Of a stretch of 64,000 bases of DNA, positions 8,207 through 17,670 are shown piece after piece. This DNA comes from Pseudomonas denitrificans (nom. rej.) (lineage in GTDB: Bacteria > Pseudomonadota > Gammaproteobacteria > Pseudomonadales > Pseudomonadaceae), in contig NZ_CP043626.1 in NCBI RefSeq assembly GCF_008807415.1, forward strand, positions 930,001 to 994,000, written 5' to 3'. A program made the translations under genes and the position numbers. The notes beneath the pieces were generated by a model, which ran no database searches, was not told the DNA's origin, and saw only the letters and a program-made list of their open reading frames with translations. Numbering within the stretch: position 1 is the stretch's first letter; every line of letters begins with the position of its first letter.

Positions 8207-8300
8207 CATGGGTATCGCTGCGCTCCACCCATCCTACGGAAAGCTCCTAGGCGGACAGTTGGCACTTCGTAGGATGGTGTGGAGCGAAGCGATACCCATC
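8207..8300. repeat. REPIN-like doublet, family B
   Basis: Left unit CATGGGTATCGCTGCGCTCC continues to ACCCATCCTACG; right unit CGTAGGATGGTGTGGAGCGA continues to AGCGATACCCATC. The two units are inverted copies. Five more doublets of this family occur at 26051, 34297, 39817, 53827 and 61767. Confidence 0.75.
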
Positions 8301-8317
8301 GTCTTTCAGACGGAGGC

Positions 8318-8785
8318 CTAGGGCGCAGGTCGCAGCTCCAGCAGCAGGCTCAGGCAGATCGCCGCGCCGATCAGCACACCGACCACGCTGGCGATGATCA
8401 GCGGCCAGCGCAGGCCAGGACTGTCGGCCTCGTCATCGGGAATGCGCGCGTGGATGACGGGCCAGAGTTCGTCCGGCGGCGGCAGTTCTGGCCAGGGTTC
8501 GTCGCTGGCTGGTGGGGAAGGGTGGTCGGCGAGCTGGTAGAGCAGGGCGATCATCCAGTCCAGCGCGGCGATGCGCGTAGGGTGGTAGTGATCGGCGTCT
8601 GTCCAGACGTGGAGGAAGGTGTCGACCAGCAGGGCTTCCGCTTCTGTCTGATCGGTCTTCAGCTTCAGCGCCAGTGGGTAGAGGCGCGAGGCCGTGCTGC
8701 GGTACAGCGTGGCAAAGGCGCGAGCGTCGCCGTCGCCGCTTTCGGCGAGCAGGTAGCTGAGGAAGTTCGCTTCGTCCGGGTCGAT
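8318..8785 (-). CDS. ECF-sigma-like region 2 domain fused to a C-terminal membrane helix; start codon abnormal
   Basis: The open frame runs from 8878 down to the stop at 8318. Its first 80 codons after 8785 resemble ECF sigma region 2: SYLLAESGDGDARAF, ATLYRSTASRLYPLAL, then AEALLVDTFLHVWTDAD and a DWMIALLYQL helix. Region 4 is missing; instead a proline-rich linker leads to a membrane helix (LIIASVVGVLIGAAICLSLL) near the C terminus. No ATG, GTG or TTG lies in frame before 8554, which is inside the domain. An ATC at 8785-8783 sits five bases after a perfect GGAGG, so either a rare AUC start is used or the ATG has mutated. A REP doublet invades the upstream edge. Confidence 0.5.
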   Translation of the reverse strand: MDPDEANFLSYLLAESGDGDARAFATLYRSTASRLYPLALKLKTDQTEAEALLVDTFLHVWTDADHYHPTRIAALDWMIALLYQLADHPSPPASDEPWPELPPPDELWPVIHARIPDDEADSPGLRWPLIIASVVGVLIGAAICLSLLLELRPAP

Positions 8786-8850
8786 GACGGCCTCCGGCGG
8801 TGTCGCGGCGAGCGGTGTGGCTGGAGGGTAAGGATAGTCGTGGGCTGTTT

Positions 8851-8929
8851 GCAGGAGCGAGCTTGCTCGCGAACGGCGTTACCGGCAGCTCCGGTGTAAG
8901 GAGGTTCGTGAGCAAGCTCGCTCCTGCAG
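8851..8929. repeat. REP doublet (REPIN-like), family A
   Basis: Left unit GCAGGAGCGAGCTTGCTCGC and right unit GAGCAAGCTCGCTCCTGC are inverted copies separated by about 40 bases. It overlaps the upstream end of the sigma-like open frame. Confidence 0.75.
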
Positions 8930-8933
8930 AATC

Positions 8934-9010
8934 GTAGGGCGGATAACCTGGAACAGGTTATCCGCCGGCTCTTGAATGGCGGATAACGCTGGCGCGTTAT
9001 GCGCCCTACG
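8934..9010. repeat. REPIN-like doublet, family C
   Basis: Left unit GTAGGGCGGATAACCTGGAA continues to CAGGTTATCCGCC; right unit GGCGGATAACGCTGGCGCGT continues to TATGCGCCCTAC. It lies just downstream of pobA. Other doublets of the family are at 26191, 37491, 40394, 48254 and 49340. Confidence 0.75.
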
Positions 9011-9027
9011 GGGCTGGAGAAATGCCG

Positions 9028-10311
<1,284 letters not shown>

Positions 10312-10317
10312 TCATGG

Positions 10318-11199
10318 ATGTGGGCGGTGATCGATCAACGCGCTGACACGCTGGTCCCGGTGTTCCGCCTGTATGGCGAGACGACGGTGTGGCCGACGCC
10401 GGACCTGATCCACTGCGAATCCATCGCCTCGCGCAGCCGCCTGCATGACTGGGAAATCCGCCCGCACCGGCATGGCGACCTGGTGCAGTTGCTGTATGTG
10501 CAGTCCGGCGCGGCGGAGCTGGAAGTGGAGGGGCGGGTGACGCCAGTCCGCGAGGCTTCGCTGCAGGTCACGCCGGCGCTGGCTGTGCACGGCTTCCGCT
10601 TTGCCGAGGACGTGCAGGGCTGGGTGCTGAGCATGGGCCTGCCGCTGGCCGAGCAGCTCGGCGGCCTGCTGCAGAGCCCGGTACTGGAGCAGCCGGCGTG
10701 CTTCACGGTGGGCGAGGGCAAGCGCCAGCTGGATGCGCTGTTCGAGTCCATCGACCGTGAGTACGCCCAGCAGGCGCCGGGCCGCGACCTGATGCTGCAG
10801 TCGCTGCTCAACATGCTGCTGGTCTGGCTCAGCCGCCGGGCGCTGGAGCAGGCTCGCGCGCAGGCGAGCCAGCAGGATCGCGGCGTCGAGCATGTGCATG
10901 CGTTCTCCCGCCTGCTCGAGCAGGACTTCCGTTTACACCGGCCCATCGAGCATTACGCGGCGGCGCTGGGGATCAGCGCCGCGCACCTCAATGCGCTGTG
11001 CCGGCGACTGGCCGGGCAGTCGGCGCTACAGATGATCCACCAGCGCCTGCTGCTGGAGGCCAAGCGCAACCTGGTGTACACAGCCATGACCATCCAGCAG
11101 GTGTCGGACAGCCTGGGCTTCTCCGAACCTGCCTACTTCTCCCGATTCTTCAAGCGCTACGCCGGGGTCTCGCCCCGCGCGTTCCGCGAGCCGCGTTGA
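10318..11199 (+). CDS. pobR: AraC-family activator of pobA
   Basis: About 293 aa from ATG 10318; a TTG at 10303 in the same frame would add five residues, and neither start has a strong ribosome binding site. The N-terminal half is a cupin-type sensor (HDWEIRPHRHGDLVQLLYVQ). The C-terminal half has two AraC/XylS helix-turn-helix units, with HYAAALGISAAHLNALCRRL and IQQVSDSLGFSEPAYFSRFF followed by KRYAGVSPRAFR. Divergence from pobA indicates the 4-hydroxybenzoate-responsive activator PobR of the pseudomonad (AraC) type rather than the Acinetobacter IclR type. Confidence 0.9.
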   Translation: MWAVIDQRADTLVPVFRLYGETTVWPTPDLIHCESIASRSRLHDWEIRPHRHGDLVQLLYVQSGAAELEVEGRVTPVREASLQVTPALAVHGFRFAEDVQGWVLSMGLPLAEQLGGLLQSPVLEQPACFTVGEGKRQLDALFESIDREYAQQAPGRDLMLQSLLNMLLVWLSRRALEQARAQASQQDRGVEHVHAFSRLLEQDFRLHRPIEHYAAALGISAAHLNALCRRLAGQSALQMIHQRLLLEAKRNLVYTAMTIQQVSDSLGFSEPAYFSRFFKRYAGVSPRAFREPR

Positions 11200-11205
11200 G
11201 CCGCC

Positions 11206-12135
11206 ATGAATATCGATTCGCGTATCAAGTTCCGCCACCTGGTGTGTTTCCTCGAAGTGGCCCGGCAGGGCAGCCTGGCCCGCGCGGCGGACGCCCTGGC
11301 GGTGAGCCAGCCGGCCATCTCGAAGACGCTCAAGGAGCTGGAGGACCTGCTCGAGGCCAGCCTGTTCGAGCGCGGCAAGAGCGGCGCCAGCCTGACCGAG
11401 GCGGGCGTGGCCTTCCTGCGCTACGCCGGCCCTTGCGTGCAGGCGTTGCGCGACGGGGTGAACAGCCTGCGCGGCGGCGAGTACGCCTCCAGCACGGTGC
11501 GCCTTGGCGTGCTCTCCACCGTGGAAAGCCTGCTGATGCCGGAGACGGTGCGGCGCCTGCACGAGCGCCACCCGGCGCTGGTGGTCAGCGTGGTGACCGG
11601 GCCGAGCGCGCACCTGCTCTCGCAACTGCGCGTGGGCGAGCTGGACCTGGTGGTCGGCCGCATGACCGAAAGCCCGCAGATCCAGGGTCTTGCCTTCGAA
11701 CACCTGTACAGCGAATCCATGACCCTGGTGGCCCGCGCCGGGCACCCGCTGCTGGGTCGCCCGCTGCCGCCCTCGGCGCTGGACGACTGGCCGCTGGTGC
11801 TGCCGTTGGCCGGCACCACCATCCGCAAGTCCGCCGACAGCCTGCTGGTGCAGAGCGGCCTCGGCCAGCCGCGTCGTCGACTGGAAACCCTGTCCACGGT
11901 ACTCAGCCGCCGTTATGTATTGACCAGCGACGCACTGTGGATCGCCCCGCTGGATTCGGTGCGCCTGGACCTGCGTTCCGGCGAGATGGTCGAACTGCCT
12001 CTGGATGTACAGGAACCGGGCGGTTCAGTAGGGGTTTGCAGCAACTCGACGCTGCCGCTTTCGCTCGGTGCGCACTGGTGCCTGGAGGTGCTGCGCGAGG
12101 TCGGCGAAGCGTACCGTGAGGGTGCTTATCCATAA
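11206..12135 (+). CDS. pcaQ: LysR-family regulator of protocatechuate genes
   Basis: The 309-aa LysR protein starts with a typical HTH (FRHLVCFLEVARQGSLARAA, then ALAVSQPAISKTLKELE) and has a LysR substrate domain. It matches PcaQ, the activator of protocatechuate 3,4-dioxygenase genes. It begins seven bases after pobR, on the same strand as pcaHG downstream, whereas in many bacteria pcaQ is divergent. A palindrome with PcaQ-box symmetry overlaps its stop codon and lies just before pcaH, so PcaQ probably acts from the end of its own gene. Confidence 0.9.
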   Translation: MNIDSRIKFRHLVCFLEVARQGSLARAADALAVSQPAISKTLKELEDLLEASLFERGKSGASLTEAGVAFLRYAGPCVQALRDGVNSLRGGEYASSTVRLGVLSTVESLLMPETVRRLHERHPALVVSVVTGPSAHLLSQLRVGELDLVVGRMTESPQIQGLAFEHLYSESMTLVARAGHPLLGRPLPPSALDDWPLVLPLAGTTIRKSADSLLVQSGLGQPRRRLETLSTVLSRRYVLTSDALWIAPLDSVRLDLRSGEMVELPLDVQEPGGSVGVCSNSTLPLSLGAHWCLEVLREVGEAYREGAYP

Positions 12136-12151
12136 CTGAATGGTTATGGAT
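12128..12151. promoter_or_regulatory. Probable PcaQ operator overlapping the pcaQ stop codon
   Basis: ATCCATAAC and GTTATGGAT form a perfect 9-bp inverted repeat around TGAATG. The core ATAAC-N5-GGTTAT has LysR T-N11-A form and resembles the ATAACC/GGTTAT PcaQ box described in rhizobia. It covers the pcaQ stop (12133-12135) and starts 125 bases before the pcaH start, a normal distance for a LysR activator. Confidence 0.7.
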
Positions 12152-12252
12152 TGTGGGCATCTTTTCAGTTTTCGGCGTCGGGCTTGCGGGCGACACTCCG
12201 TCGCACTGCCTGATGCAACAGGCTCCTATAAATCCAACAAGAGGAGACCGAC

Positions 12253-12972
12253 ATGTCCGACGCGGAGAACAGCCGCTTCGTCATTCGTGACCGAAACTGG
12301 CACCCCAAAGCCCTCACCCCCGACTACAAGACCTCCATCGCCCGTTCCCCGCGCCAGGCGCTGGTGAGCATTCCGCAATCGGTCTCCGAAACCAGCGGCC
12401 CGGATTTCTCGCACCTGAAGATGGGCGAGCACGACAACGACCTGCTGCTCAACTTCAACAACGGTGGCCTGCCCATCGGCGAGCGCATCATCGTTTCCGG
12501 CCGGGTCATGGACCAGTACGGCAAGCCCGTGCCGCACACCCTGGTGGAGATGTGGCAGGCCAACGCCGGCGGCCGCTACCGGCACAAGAACGACCGCTAC
12601 CTGGCGCCGCTGGACCCGAACTTCGGCGGTGTCGGCCGTGCGCTGACCGACAGCGAAGGGCGCTACGTCTTCCGCACCATCAAGCCCGGCCCGTACCCGT
12701 GGCGCAACGGCCCGAACGACTGGCGCCCGGCGCACATCCACTTCTCCATCAGCGGCCCGTCGATCTCCACGCGGCTGATCACCCAGTTGTACTTCGAGGG
12801 TGACCCGTTGATCCCGATGTGCCCCATCGTCAAATCCATCGCCAACCCGGACGCGGTGGAGTCGCTGATCGCGAAGCTCGACATGAGCAACGCCAACCCC
12901 ATGGACTGCCTGGCCTACCGCTTCGACATCGTGCTGCGCGGCCAACGCAAGACCCATTTCGAGAACAAGTGA
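12253..12972 (+). CDS. pcaH: Protocatechuate 3,4-dioxygenase beta subunit
   Basis: The 239-aa beta subunit carries the non-haem Fe(III) of intradiol protocatechuate 3,4-dioxygenase. The four iron ligands are all visible: Tyr109 (GGRYRHKND), Tyr148 (PGPYPW), His161 and His163 (RPAHIHFS), one residue offset from the P. putida enzyme numbering. It cleaves protocatechuate to 3-carboxy-cis,cis-muconate together with PcaG. AGAGGAG precedes the ATG. pcaG follows after 12 bases. Confidence 0.97.
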   Translation: MSDAENSRFVIRDRNWHPKALTPDYKTSIARSPRQALVSIPQSVSETSGPDFSHLKMGEHDNDLLLNFNNGGLPIGERIIVSGRVMDQYGKPVPHTLVEMWQANAGGRYRHKNDRYLAPLDPNFGGVGRALTDSEGRYVFRTIKPGPYPWRNGPNDWRPAHIHFSISGPSISTRLITQLYFEGDPLIPMCPIVKSIANPDAVESLIAKLDMSNANPMDCLAYRFDIVLRGQRKTHFENK

Positions 12973-12984
12973 GGAGGACCGACC

Positions 12985-13590
12985 ATGCCTATCGAACTGC
13001 TGCCGGAAACCCCCTCGCAGACCGCCGGCCCCTACGTACACATCGGCCTGGCGCTTTCCGCCGCCGGCAACCCGGCCCGTGACCAGGAAATCTGGAGCGA
13101 GATGGCCAAGCCTGGCGCGCCCGGCGAACACATCCTGCTGATCGGTAACGTGTACGACGGCAACGGCCACCTGATCCGCGACTCCTTCCTGGAGCTGTGG
13201 CAGGCGAATCACGAAGGTGTGTATGACGCTGCCTACGATCAGGAGAAGCCCTTCAACGGCTTCGGACGCACAGCAACGACCTTCGATGCCGGCGAATGGC
13301 AGGTGCAGACCATCAAGCCCGGCGTGGTGAAGAATGCCGCCGGCGTGCCCATGGCGCCGCACATCAACGTTTCGCTGTTTGCCCGTGGCATCAACATCCA
13401 CCTGCAGACCCGCCTGTACTTCGAGGACGAGGCTCAGGCCAATGCCGTGGACCCGGTGCTGAACCTGATCGAGCAGCCCGAACGTCGGCAAACCCTCATC
13501 GCAAAGCGTTGCGAGGTGGACGGCAGGCTCGCTTACCGGTTTGATATCCGCGTCCAGGGAAATGCGGAAACGGTGTTCTTTGACTTCTGA
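12985..13590 (+). CDS. pcaG: Protocatechuate 3,4-dioxygenase alpha subunit
   Basis: The 201-aa alpha subunit has the intradiol dioxygenase fold (TPSQTAGPYVHIGL at the start, then LIRDSFLELWQANHEGVYD) but lacks the iron-ligand set of the beta subunit, as expected. It forms the alpha-beta protomer with PcaH and lines the active site. AGGAGG lies just before the ATG. The 3' end overlaps the probable start of zapE by 29 bases. Confidence 0.96.
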   Translation: MPIELLPETPSQTAGPYVHIGLALSAAGNPARDQEIWSEMAKPGAPGEHILLIGNVYDGNGHLIRDSFLELWQANHEGVYDAAYDQEKPFNGFGRTATTFDAGEWQVQTIKPGVVKNAAGVPMAPHINVSLFARGINIHLQTRLYFEDEAQANAVDPVLNLIEQPERRQTLIAKRCEVDGRLAYRFDIRVQGNAETVFFDF

Positions 13591-14659
13591 TACACGACTA
13601 CAGGAAACATCCGCCGAGCCGGTCGCCGACCGTGTCCGGCGGCACTTCGCCGCCGCGCTCGATGAGCGCGGCTACCGCGCGGACGATGCCCAGATGGCGG
13701 CGGTGGACCACCTCGCCAGCTGGCTCGACGACTTCCTCGCGGGTCGCCACGGCTTCCTGCGCAAGCCGGTGGCCGGTGTCTACCTGTGGGGCGGCGTGGG
13801 GCGCGGCAAGAGCTTCGTCATGGACCAGTTCTTTGCCGCCGCACCGACCCAGGCCAAGCGCCGCGTGCACTTCCATGCCTTCCTGCAGGAACTGCAGGGG
13901 CGCATGCTGGCGATCACCGGGCAGTCCGACCCGCTGGTGCGCGTGGCCCGCGCCATCGCCGAAGAAACCCGGTTGCTGTGCTTCGACGAATTCCATGTGC
14001 ATGACATCGGCGACGCCATGCTCCTGGGGCGGATGCTGAAGGTATTGGTGGACGAAGGTGTAGGCCTGGTCTGTACGTCCAACTACGAGCCGGAAAATCT
14101 CTGCCCGAACCCGCTGTACCGCGAGCGCTTCCGCCCGGCCATCGAGCTGATCGAAAAGCGCTTCGAGGTGATTTCGGTGGATGCCGGGCAGGATTATCGC
14201 GAGCAGAGCAGCGCGCTGGAGGAGTGGGGCACTTATCTTTGGCCGGCGACGACGGATGATATCGAGTTGATTGATTCGCGCCTGGGGTTGGCGGACGAGG
14301 CGCACTTCAATGAAACGCTCAGCGTCAACCACCACCCGCTGAAGGTGCATGCCCACGACGATCATTGTGCGTGGATGGATTTCAGCGAGATGTTCGAACG
14401 CCCGCGCTCGGCCAGCGACTACCTGTGGCTGATCGAGCATTACCCGCGCATGGCGGTGAGCGGTCTCGGTCCGCTGGCGGACTACCCGCCGGACGTGAGC
14501 ATGCGTTTCCTCAATTTCATCGACATTGCCTATGACCGGCAGCTGAAGCTGCAGCTGTTCGCCACGGTGTCGCTGGATGACCTGGCGGCAGGCGGCGCAG
14601 CACTGGATTTCTCGCGCACGCTGAGCCGGCTGCGGCAGCTTAAGCTGGAGCCGCTGTAG
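13562..14659 (+). CDS. zapE: AFG1/ZapE-family P-loop ATPase
   Basis: About 365 aa from ATG 13562; TTG 13541 and TTG 13580 are alternative in-frame starts, all overlapping pcaG. Walker A is WGGVGRGKS, Walker B is LLCFDEFHVHD, and CTSNYEPENLCPNPLYRERF is typical of the AFG1/ZapE family. ZapE acts in cell division in E. coli; mitochondrial relatives help degrade respiratory subunits. A copy inside a protocatechuate operon is unexpected, and it may be a second paralogue alongside the usual chromosomal zapE. The overlap with pcaG implies co-translation. Confidence 0.82.
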   Translation: MRKRCSLTSDTRLQETSAEPVADRVRRHFAAALDERGYRADDAQMAAVDHLASWLDDFLAGRHGFLRKPVAGVYLWGGVGRGKSFVMDQFFAAAPTQAKRRVHFHAFLQELQGRMLAITGQSDPLVRVARAIAEETRLLCFDEFHVHDIGDAMLLGRMLKVLVDEGVGLVCTSNYEPENLCPNPLYRERFRPAIELIEKRFEVISVDAGQDYREQSSALEEWGTYLWPATTDDIELIDSRLGLADEAHFNETLSVNHHPLKVHAHDDHCAWMDFSEMFERPRSASDYLWLIEHYPRMAVSGLGPLADYPPDVSMRFLNFIDIAYDRQLKLQLFATVSLDDLAAGGAALDFSRTLSRLRQLKLEPL

Positions 14660-14736
14660 CCGCGCTGTTTCAGCGAAGGACGGATTCAACCTGTAGGAGC
14701 AACTGTCTTTCCCTGGTAGTTCGGTGTTTGTGCTTT

Positions 14737-14786
14737 CCCCCTCACCCCCGCCCTCTCCCTTCAGGGAGAGGGCGGGGGAGAGGGTT
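14737..14786. repeat. CTCTCCC-type inverted repeat (family D)
   Basis: CCCCCTCACCCCCGCCCTCT pairs with GGGAGAGGGCGGGGGAGAGG across TCAGGG. It sits in the gap before pcaR and could end transcription from pcaHG-zapE. Confidence 0.65.
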
Positions 14787-14827
14787 AGGCTGTGCAGGGT
14801 ATTTCCCAAGAAAGGGTTACAACCTCT

Positions 14828-14884
14828 GTTCGATAATCGGCCATTTGTATTGCGATAATCGCCCGCGCGTGTCGATAATCGCCC
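14828..14884 (+). promoter_or_regulatory. Three PcaR boxes before pcaR
   Basis: CGATAATCG occurs at 14831-14839, 14853-14861 and 14873-14881, spaced 22 and 20 bases apart, about two DNA turns. The first is GTTCGATAATCGGCC, very close to the 15-bp PcaR site GTTCGATAATCGCAC known from P. putida. Three sites ending 30 bases before the pcaR start point to autoregulation. Confidence 0.85.
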
Positions 14885-14910
14885 GGCATTCGCCTGCCAG
14901 GACAACAACA

Positions 14911-15753
14911 ATGACCGACGCTCCCCGTGCCAGCCTGCCGCCCCTCGCGCCGCCGATCATCGCTTCGCCCGCCAAGCGCATCGAGGCCTTTACCGGCGAC
15001 CCGAATTTCATGACCTCGCTGGCCCGAGGCCTGGCGGTGATCCATGCGTTCCAGGAGCGCAAGCGCCACCTGACCATCGCGCAGATCAGCCACCGTACCG
15101 AGATACCCCGCGCCGCCGTGCGCCGCTGCCTGCACACACTGATGAAGCTGGGCTACGTCACTTCCGACGGCCGCACCTATTCGCTGCTGCCCAAGGTACT
15201 GACCCTCGGTCACGCCTACCTGTCTTCGACGCCGCTGGCGGTCACCGCCCAGCCGATCCTCGACCGTCTCAGCGAGCAACTGCACGAGGCCTGCTCCATG
15301 GCCACGCTCGAAGGCGACGAGATTCTCTACATCGCCCGCTCGGCCACGCCGCAGCGCCTGATCTCGGTGGACCTGAGCGTCGGCAGCCGCCTGCCGGCCT
15401 ACTGCACGTCCATGGGGCGCATCCTGCTCGCCGGGCTGAACGACGACGCGCTGGAGGATTACCTGGCCCACGCCGACCTGCAGGTGAAGACCAGCCGCAC
15501 CGTACATACCCCGGAAATGCTCCGTGCGAGCATCGCCGAGATCCGCCAGCAGGGCTGGGTGATCATCGACCAGGAACTGGAGGTCGGTCTGCGCTCCATC
15601 GCCGTGCCGCTGAAGGATTCCGCCGGCCAGGTACTGGCCGCGTTGAACGTCGGCACCCACGCCGGCCGCGTCTCCCGCCAGGAACTGGAAACGCGCTTCC
15701 TGCCGGTGCTGCTGGAAGCCAGCCGCGAGCTGGGCACGCGGCTGTTCCATTGA
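14911..15753 (+). CDS. pcaR: IclR-family regulator of the beta-ketoadipate pathway
   Basis: The 280-aa protein has the IclR N-terminal winged HTH (SLARGLAVIHAFQERKRHLT, then EIPRAAVRRCLHTLMKLGYV) and the C-terminal effector domain with HEACSMATLEGDEILYIAR and SMGRILLAGL. It is PcaR, which binds beta-ketoadipate and activates pcaIJ, pcaF, pcaBDC and pcaK. ATG 14911 is chosen because the three PcaR boxes lie immediately upstream; a longer frame from 14728 would translate through the operator and a repeat. Confidence 0.94.
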   Translation: MTDAPRASLPPLAPPIIASPAKRIEAFTGDPNFMTSLARGLAVIHAFQERKRHLTIAQISHRTEIPRAAVRRCLHTLMKLGYVTSDGRTYSLLPKVLTLGHAYLSSTPLAVTAQPILDRLSEQLHEACSMATLEGDEILYIARSATPQRLISVDLSVGSRLPAYCTSMGRILLAGLNDDALEDYLAHADLQVKTSRTVHTPEMLRASIAEIRQQGWVIIDQELEVGLRSIAVPLKDSAGQVLAALNVGTHAGRVSRQELETRFLPVLLEASRELGTRLFH

Positions 15754-15817
15754 GTGTGAGGGAGGTCGGGCGTCTTTCGCCGGCCTTCGGCATTCCCTGT
15801 TCGCTAACCGCCCACAG

Positions 15818-15832
15818 GCGCGATTATCGAAT
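15818..15832 (-). promoter_or_regulatory. PcaR box before pcaK
   Basis: Read on the minus strand the site is ATTCGATAATCGCGC, matching the PcaR box core CGATAATCG. It lies between pcaR and pcaK, about 210 bases before the pcaK start, and would allow induction of the transporter by beta-ketoadipate. Confidence 0.7.
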
Positions 15833-16043
15833 TGAACGGCTGAACGTCTCTTCGTACTGTTGAGCGACCCGTCCAGCCGGACGGGCAATAACAACAATGA
15901 GCGTCAGCCATGGCCCCTGTGTGCCTGCCCCATCCGCCGGTCCGTGCGTCCACCGGCTCGCGCCTCATTCCTGTCCAGCTTGCGGGAGTGCAGGGCGATA
16001 AAGCCGGCCTTCCCGCGACGACGCCTTCGCAGGAAGTCTTCGC

Positions 16044-17392
16044 ATGACCAGCTCCGCCCACGTGCCCGCTGCCGGCACCCTCGACGTCCAGTCCTTCATC
16101 AACGCCCAGCCGCTGTCGCTGTACCAGTGCCGCATCGTGCTGCTGTGCTTCCTCATCGTTTTCCTCGACGGCCTGGATACCGCCGCCATGGGCTTCATCG
16201 CCCCGGCGCTGACCCAGGACTGGGGCATCGACCGCGCCAGCCTCGGCCCGGTGATGAGCGCCGCGCTGATCGGCATGGTGTTCGGCGCCCTGGGCTCCGG
16301 CCCGCTGGCCGACCGCTTCGGGCGCAAGGGCGTGCTGGTGGTGGCGGTGTTCCTCTTCGGCCTGTTCAGCCTGATTTCGGCCTACAGCAGCAACCTCGAA
16401 GAGTTGATGGTACTGCGCCTGCTGACCGGTATCGGCCTCGGCGCGGCAATGCCCAACGCCACTACGCTGCTCTCGGAGTACACCCCGAGCGCCTCAAGTC
16501 GCTGCTGGTGACCAGCATGTTCTGCGGCTTCAACCTGGGCATGGCGTCGGGCGGTTTCGTCTCCGCCAAGCTGATCCCGGCCTACGGCTGGCACAGCCTG
16601 CTGCTGCTCGGCGGCGTGCTGCCGCTGGTGCTGGCGGTGGTGCTGCTGGTGTGGCTGCCGGAGTCGGCGCGCTTCCTGGTGGTGCGCAATCGCGGGGCGG
16701 ACAAGGTCAAGCGCGCCCTGGCGCCCATCGCGCCGGCCGAGGTGGTTGCCGCCCGTGACTTCAGCGTGCCCGAGCAGAGGACGGTGCAGAGCCGCAACGT
16801 GTTCAGGGTGATCTTCTCCGGCACCTACAGCGCCGGAACCCTGCTGCTGTGGCTGACCTACTTCATGGGCCTGGTGATCGTCTACCTGCTCACCAGCTGG
16901 TTGCCGACGCTGATGCGCGACGCCGGCGCGAGCATGGAACAGGCTGCCTTCATCGGTGCGCTGTTCCAGCTCGGCGGGGTGCTCAGTTCGGTGGCGGTCG
17001 GTTGGGCCATGGACCGCTTCAATCCGCACAAGGTCATCGGCATCTTCTACTGCCTGGCCGGGGTGTTCGCCTATTGCGTGGGGCAGAGCCTGGGCACCGT
17101 CACGCTGCTGGCGACCCTGGTGCTGGCGGCTGGCATGTGCGTGAACGGCGCGCAGTCGGCCATGCCGTCGCTGGCAGCACGCTTCTATCCCACTCAGGGT
17201 CGTGCGACGGGGGTTTCCTGGATGCTTGGCATTGGTCGTTTCGGCGCCATCCTCGGTGCCTGGATCGGCGCCACGCTGCTGGGCCTGGGCTGGAACTTCG
17301 AGCAGGTGCTGACCGCGCTGATGGTGCCCGCCGCCATCGCCACCGCCGCGGTGCTGATCAAGGGGCTGGTGAGCCACGCCGACGCGACCTGA
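16044..17392 (+). pseudogene. pcaK: 4-hydroxybenzoate/protocatechuate MFS transporter, frameshifted
   Basis: The N-terminal 150 residues (from ATG 16044: LDVQSFINAQPLSLYQCRIV, then FLDGLDTAAMGFIAPAL and the MFS loop DRFGRKG) match PcaK of the aromatic acid:H+ symporter family. The frame then ends at 16511, but the next frame continues as ERLKSLLVTSMFCGFNLGMA through the last helices to 17392. One missing base near 16485-16487, in the run ACCCCGAG, explains the break. Adding one base gives a 449-aa protein, the normal PcaK length of about 448. All twelve membrane segments seem present. Either a recent loss of transport function or a sequencing error. Confidence 0.88.
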
Positions 17393-17404
17393 CGGACGCG
17401 TCTG

Positions 17405-17436
17405 AAAGGGGCCGCGATGCAAGGTCGTGGCCCTTC
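17405..17436. terminator. Possible hairpin after pcaK
   Basis: AAAGGGGCCGCGA and TCGTGGCCCTT can pair, with one mismatch, around TGCAAGG. No T tract follows, so termination is uncertain. Confidence 0.35.
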
Positions 17437-17499
17437 CGCCGGCGAACGTTTCCTACGCTGCAGAGCTCGACGCAATGTCGGTTGTTCTGGCGTCAATAG

Positions 17500-17531
17500 G
17501 ATGAACGGTCTCTGAGCGGGAGTGAACGGTC
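17500..17531 (-). promoter_or_regulatory. Two AlgR-like direct repeats before the minor pilin operon
   Basis: TGAACGGTC occurs at 17502-17510 and 17523-17531, 21 bases apart. On the minus strand the first reads CCGTTCATC, one change from the AlgR core CCGTTCGTC. AlgR is known to activate the fimU-pilVWXY1Y2E operon of P. aeruginosa, so these are good candidates for its binding sites. The rest of the 278-base gap shows no gene. Confidence 0.5.
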
Positions 17532-17670
17532 GAAAAATCGGCCCGTTTCGCTGAAATAGATTCAACTCCCTGAAGAAATTGCTGTCGGACCAATAGCCAA
17601 TCTTTGTCCTGGCACCCCAAAAGGGGGCTCCACACGGGGCCCGGCCACCTGACCATCGTTGGAAAAGTCC

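Noticed and set aside
8433..8915. A 160-codon minus-strand open frame with an ATG start
   Set aside because: It begins inside the REP doublet, is Arg/Pro-rich and is out of frame with the sigma-like domain that occupies the same DNA.
15860..17392. A 510-codon frame as the intact pcaK gene
   Set aside because: Its first 210 codons are an Arg-rich out-of-frame reading of the true PcaK N terminus, which begins at 16044.
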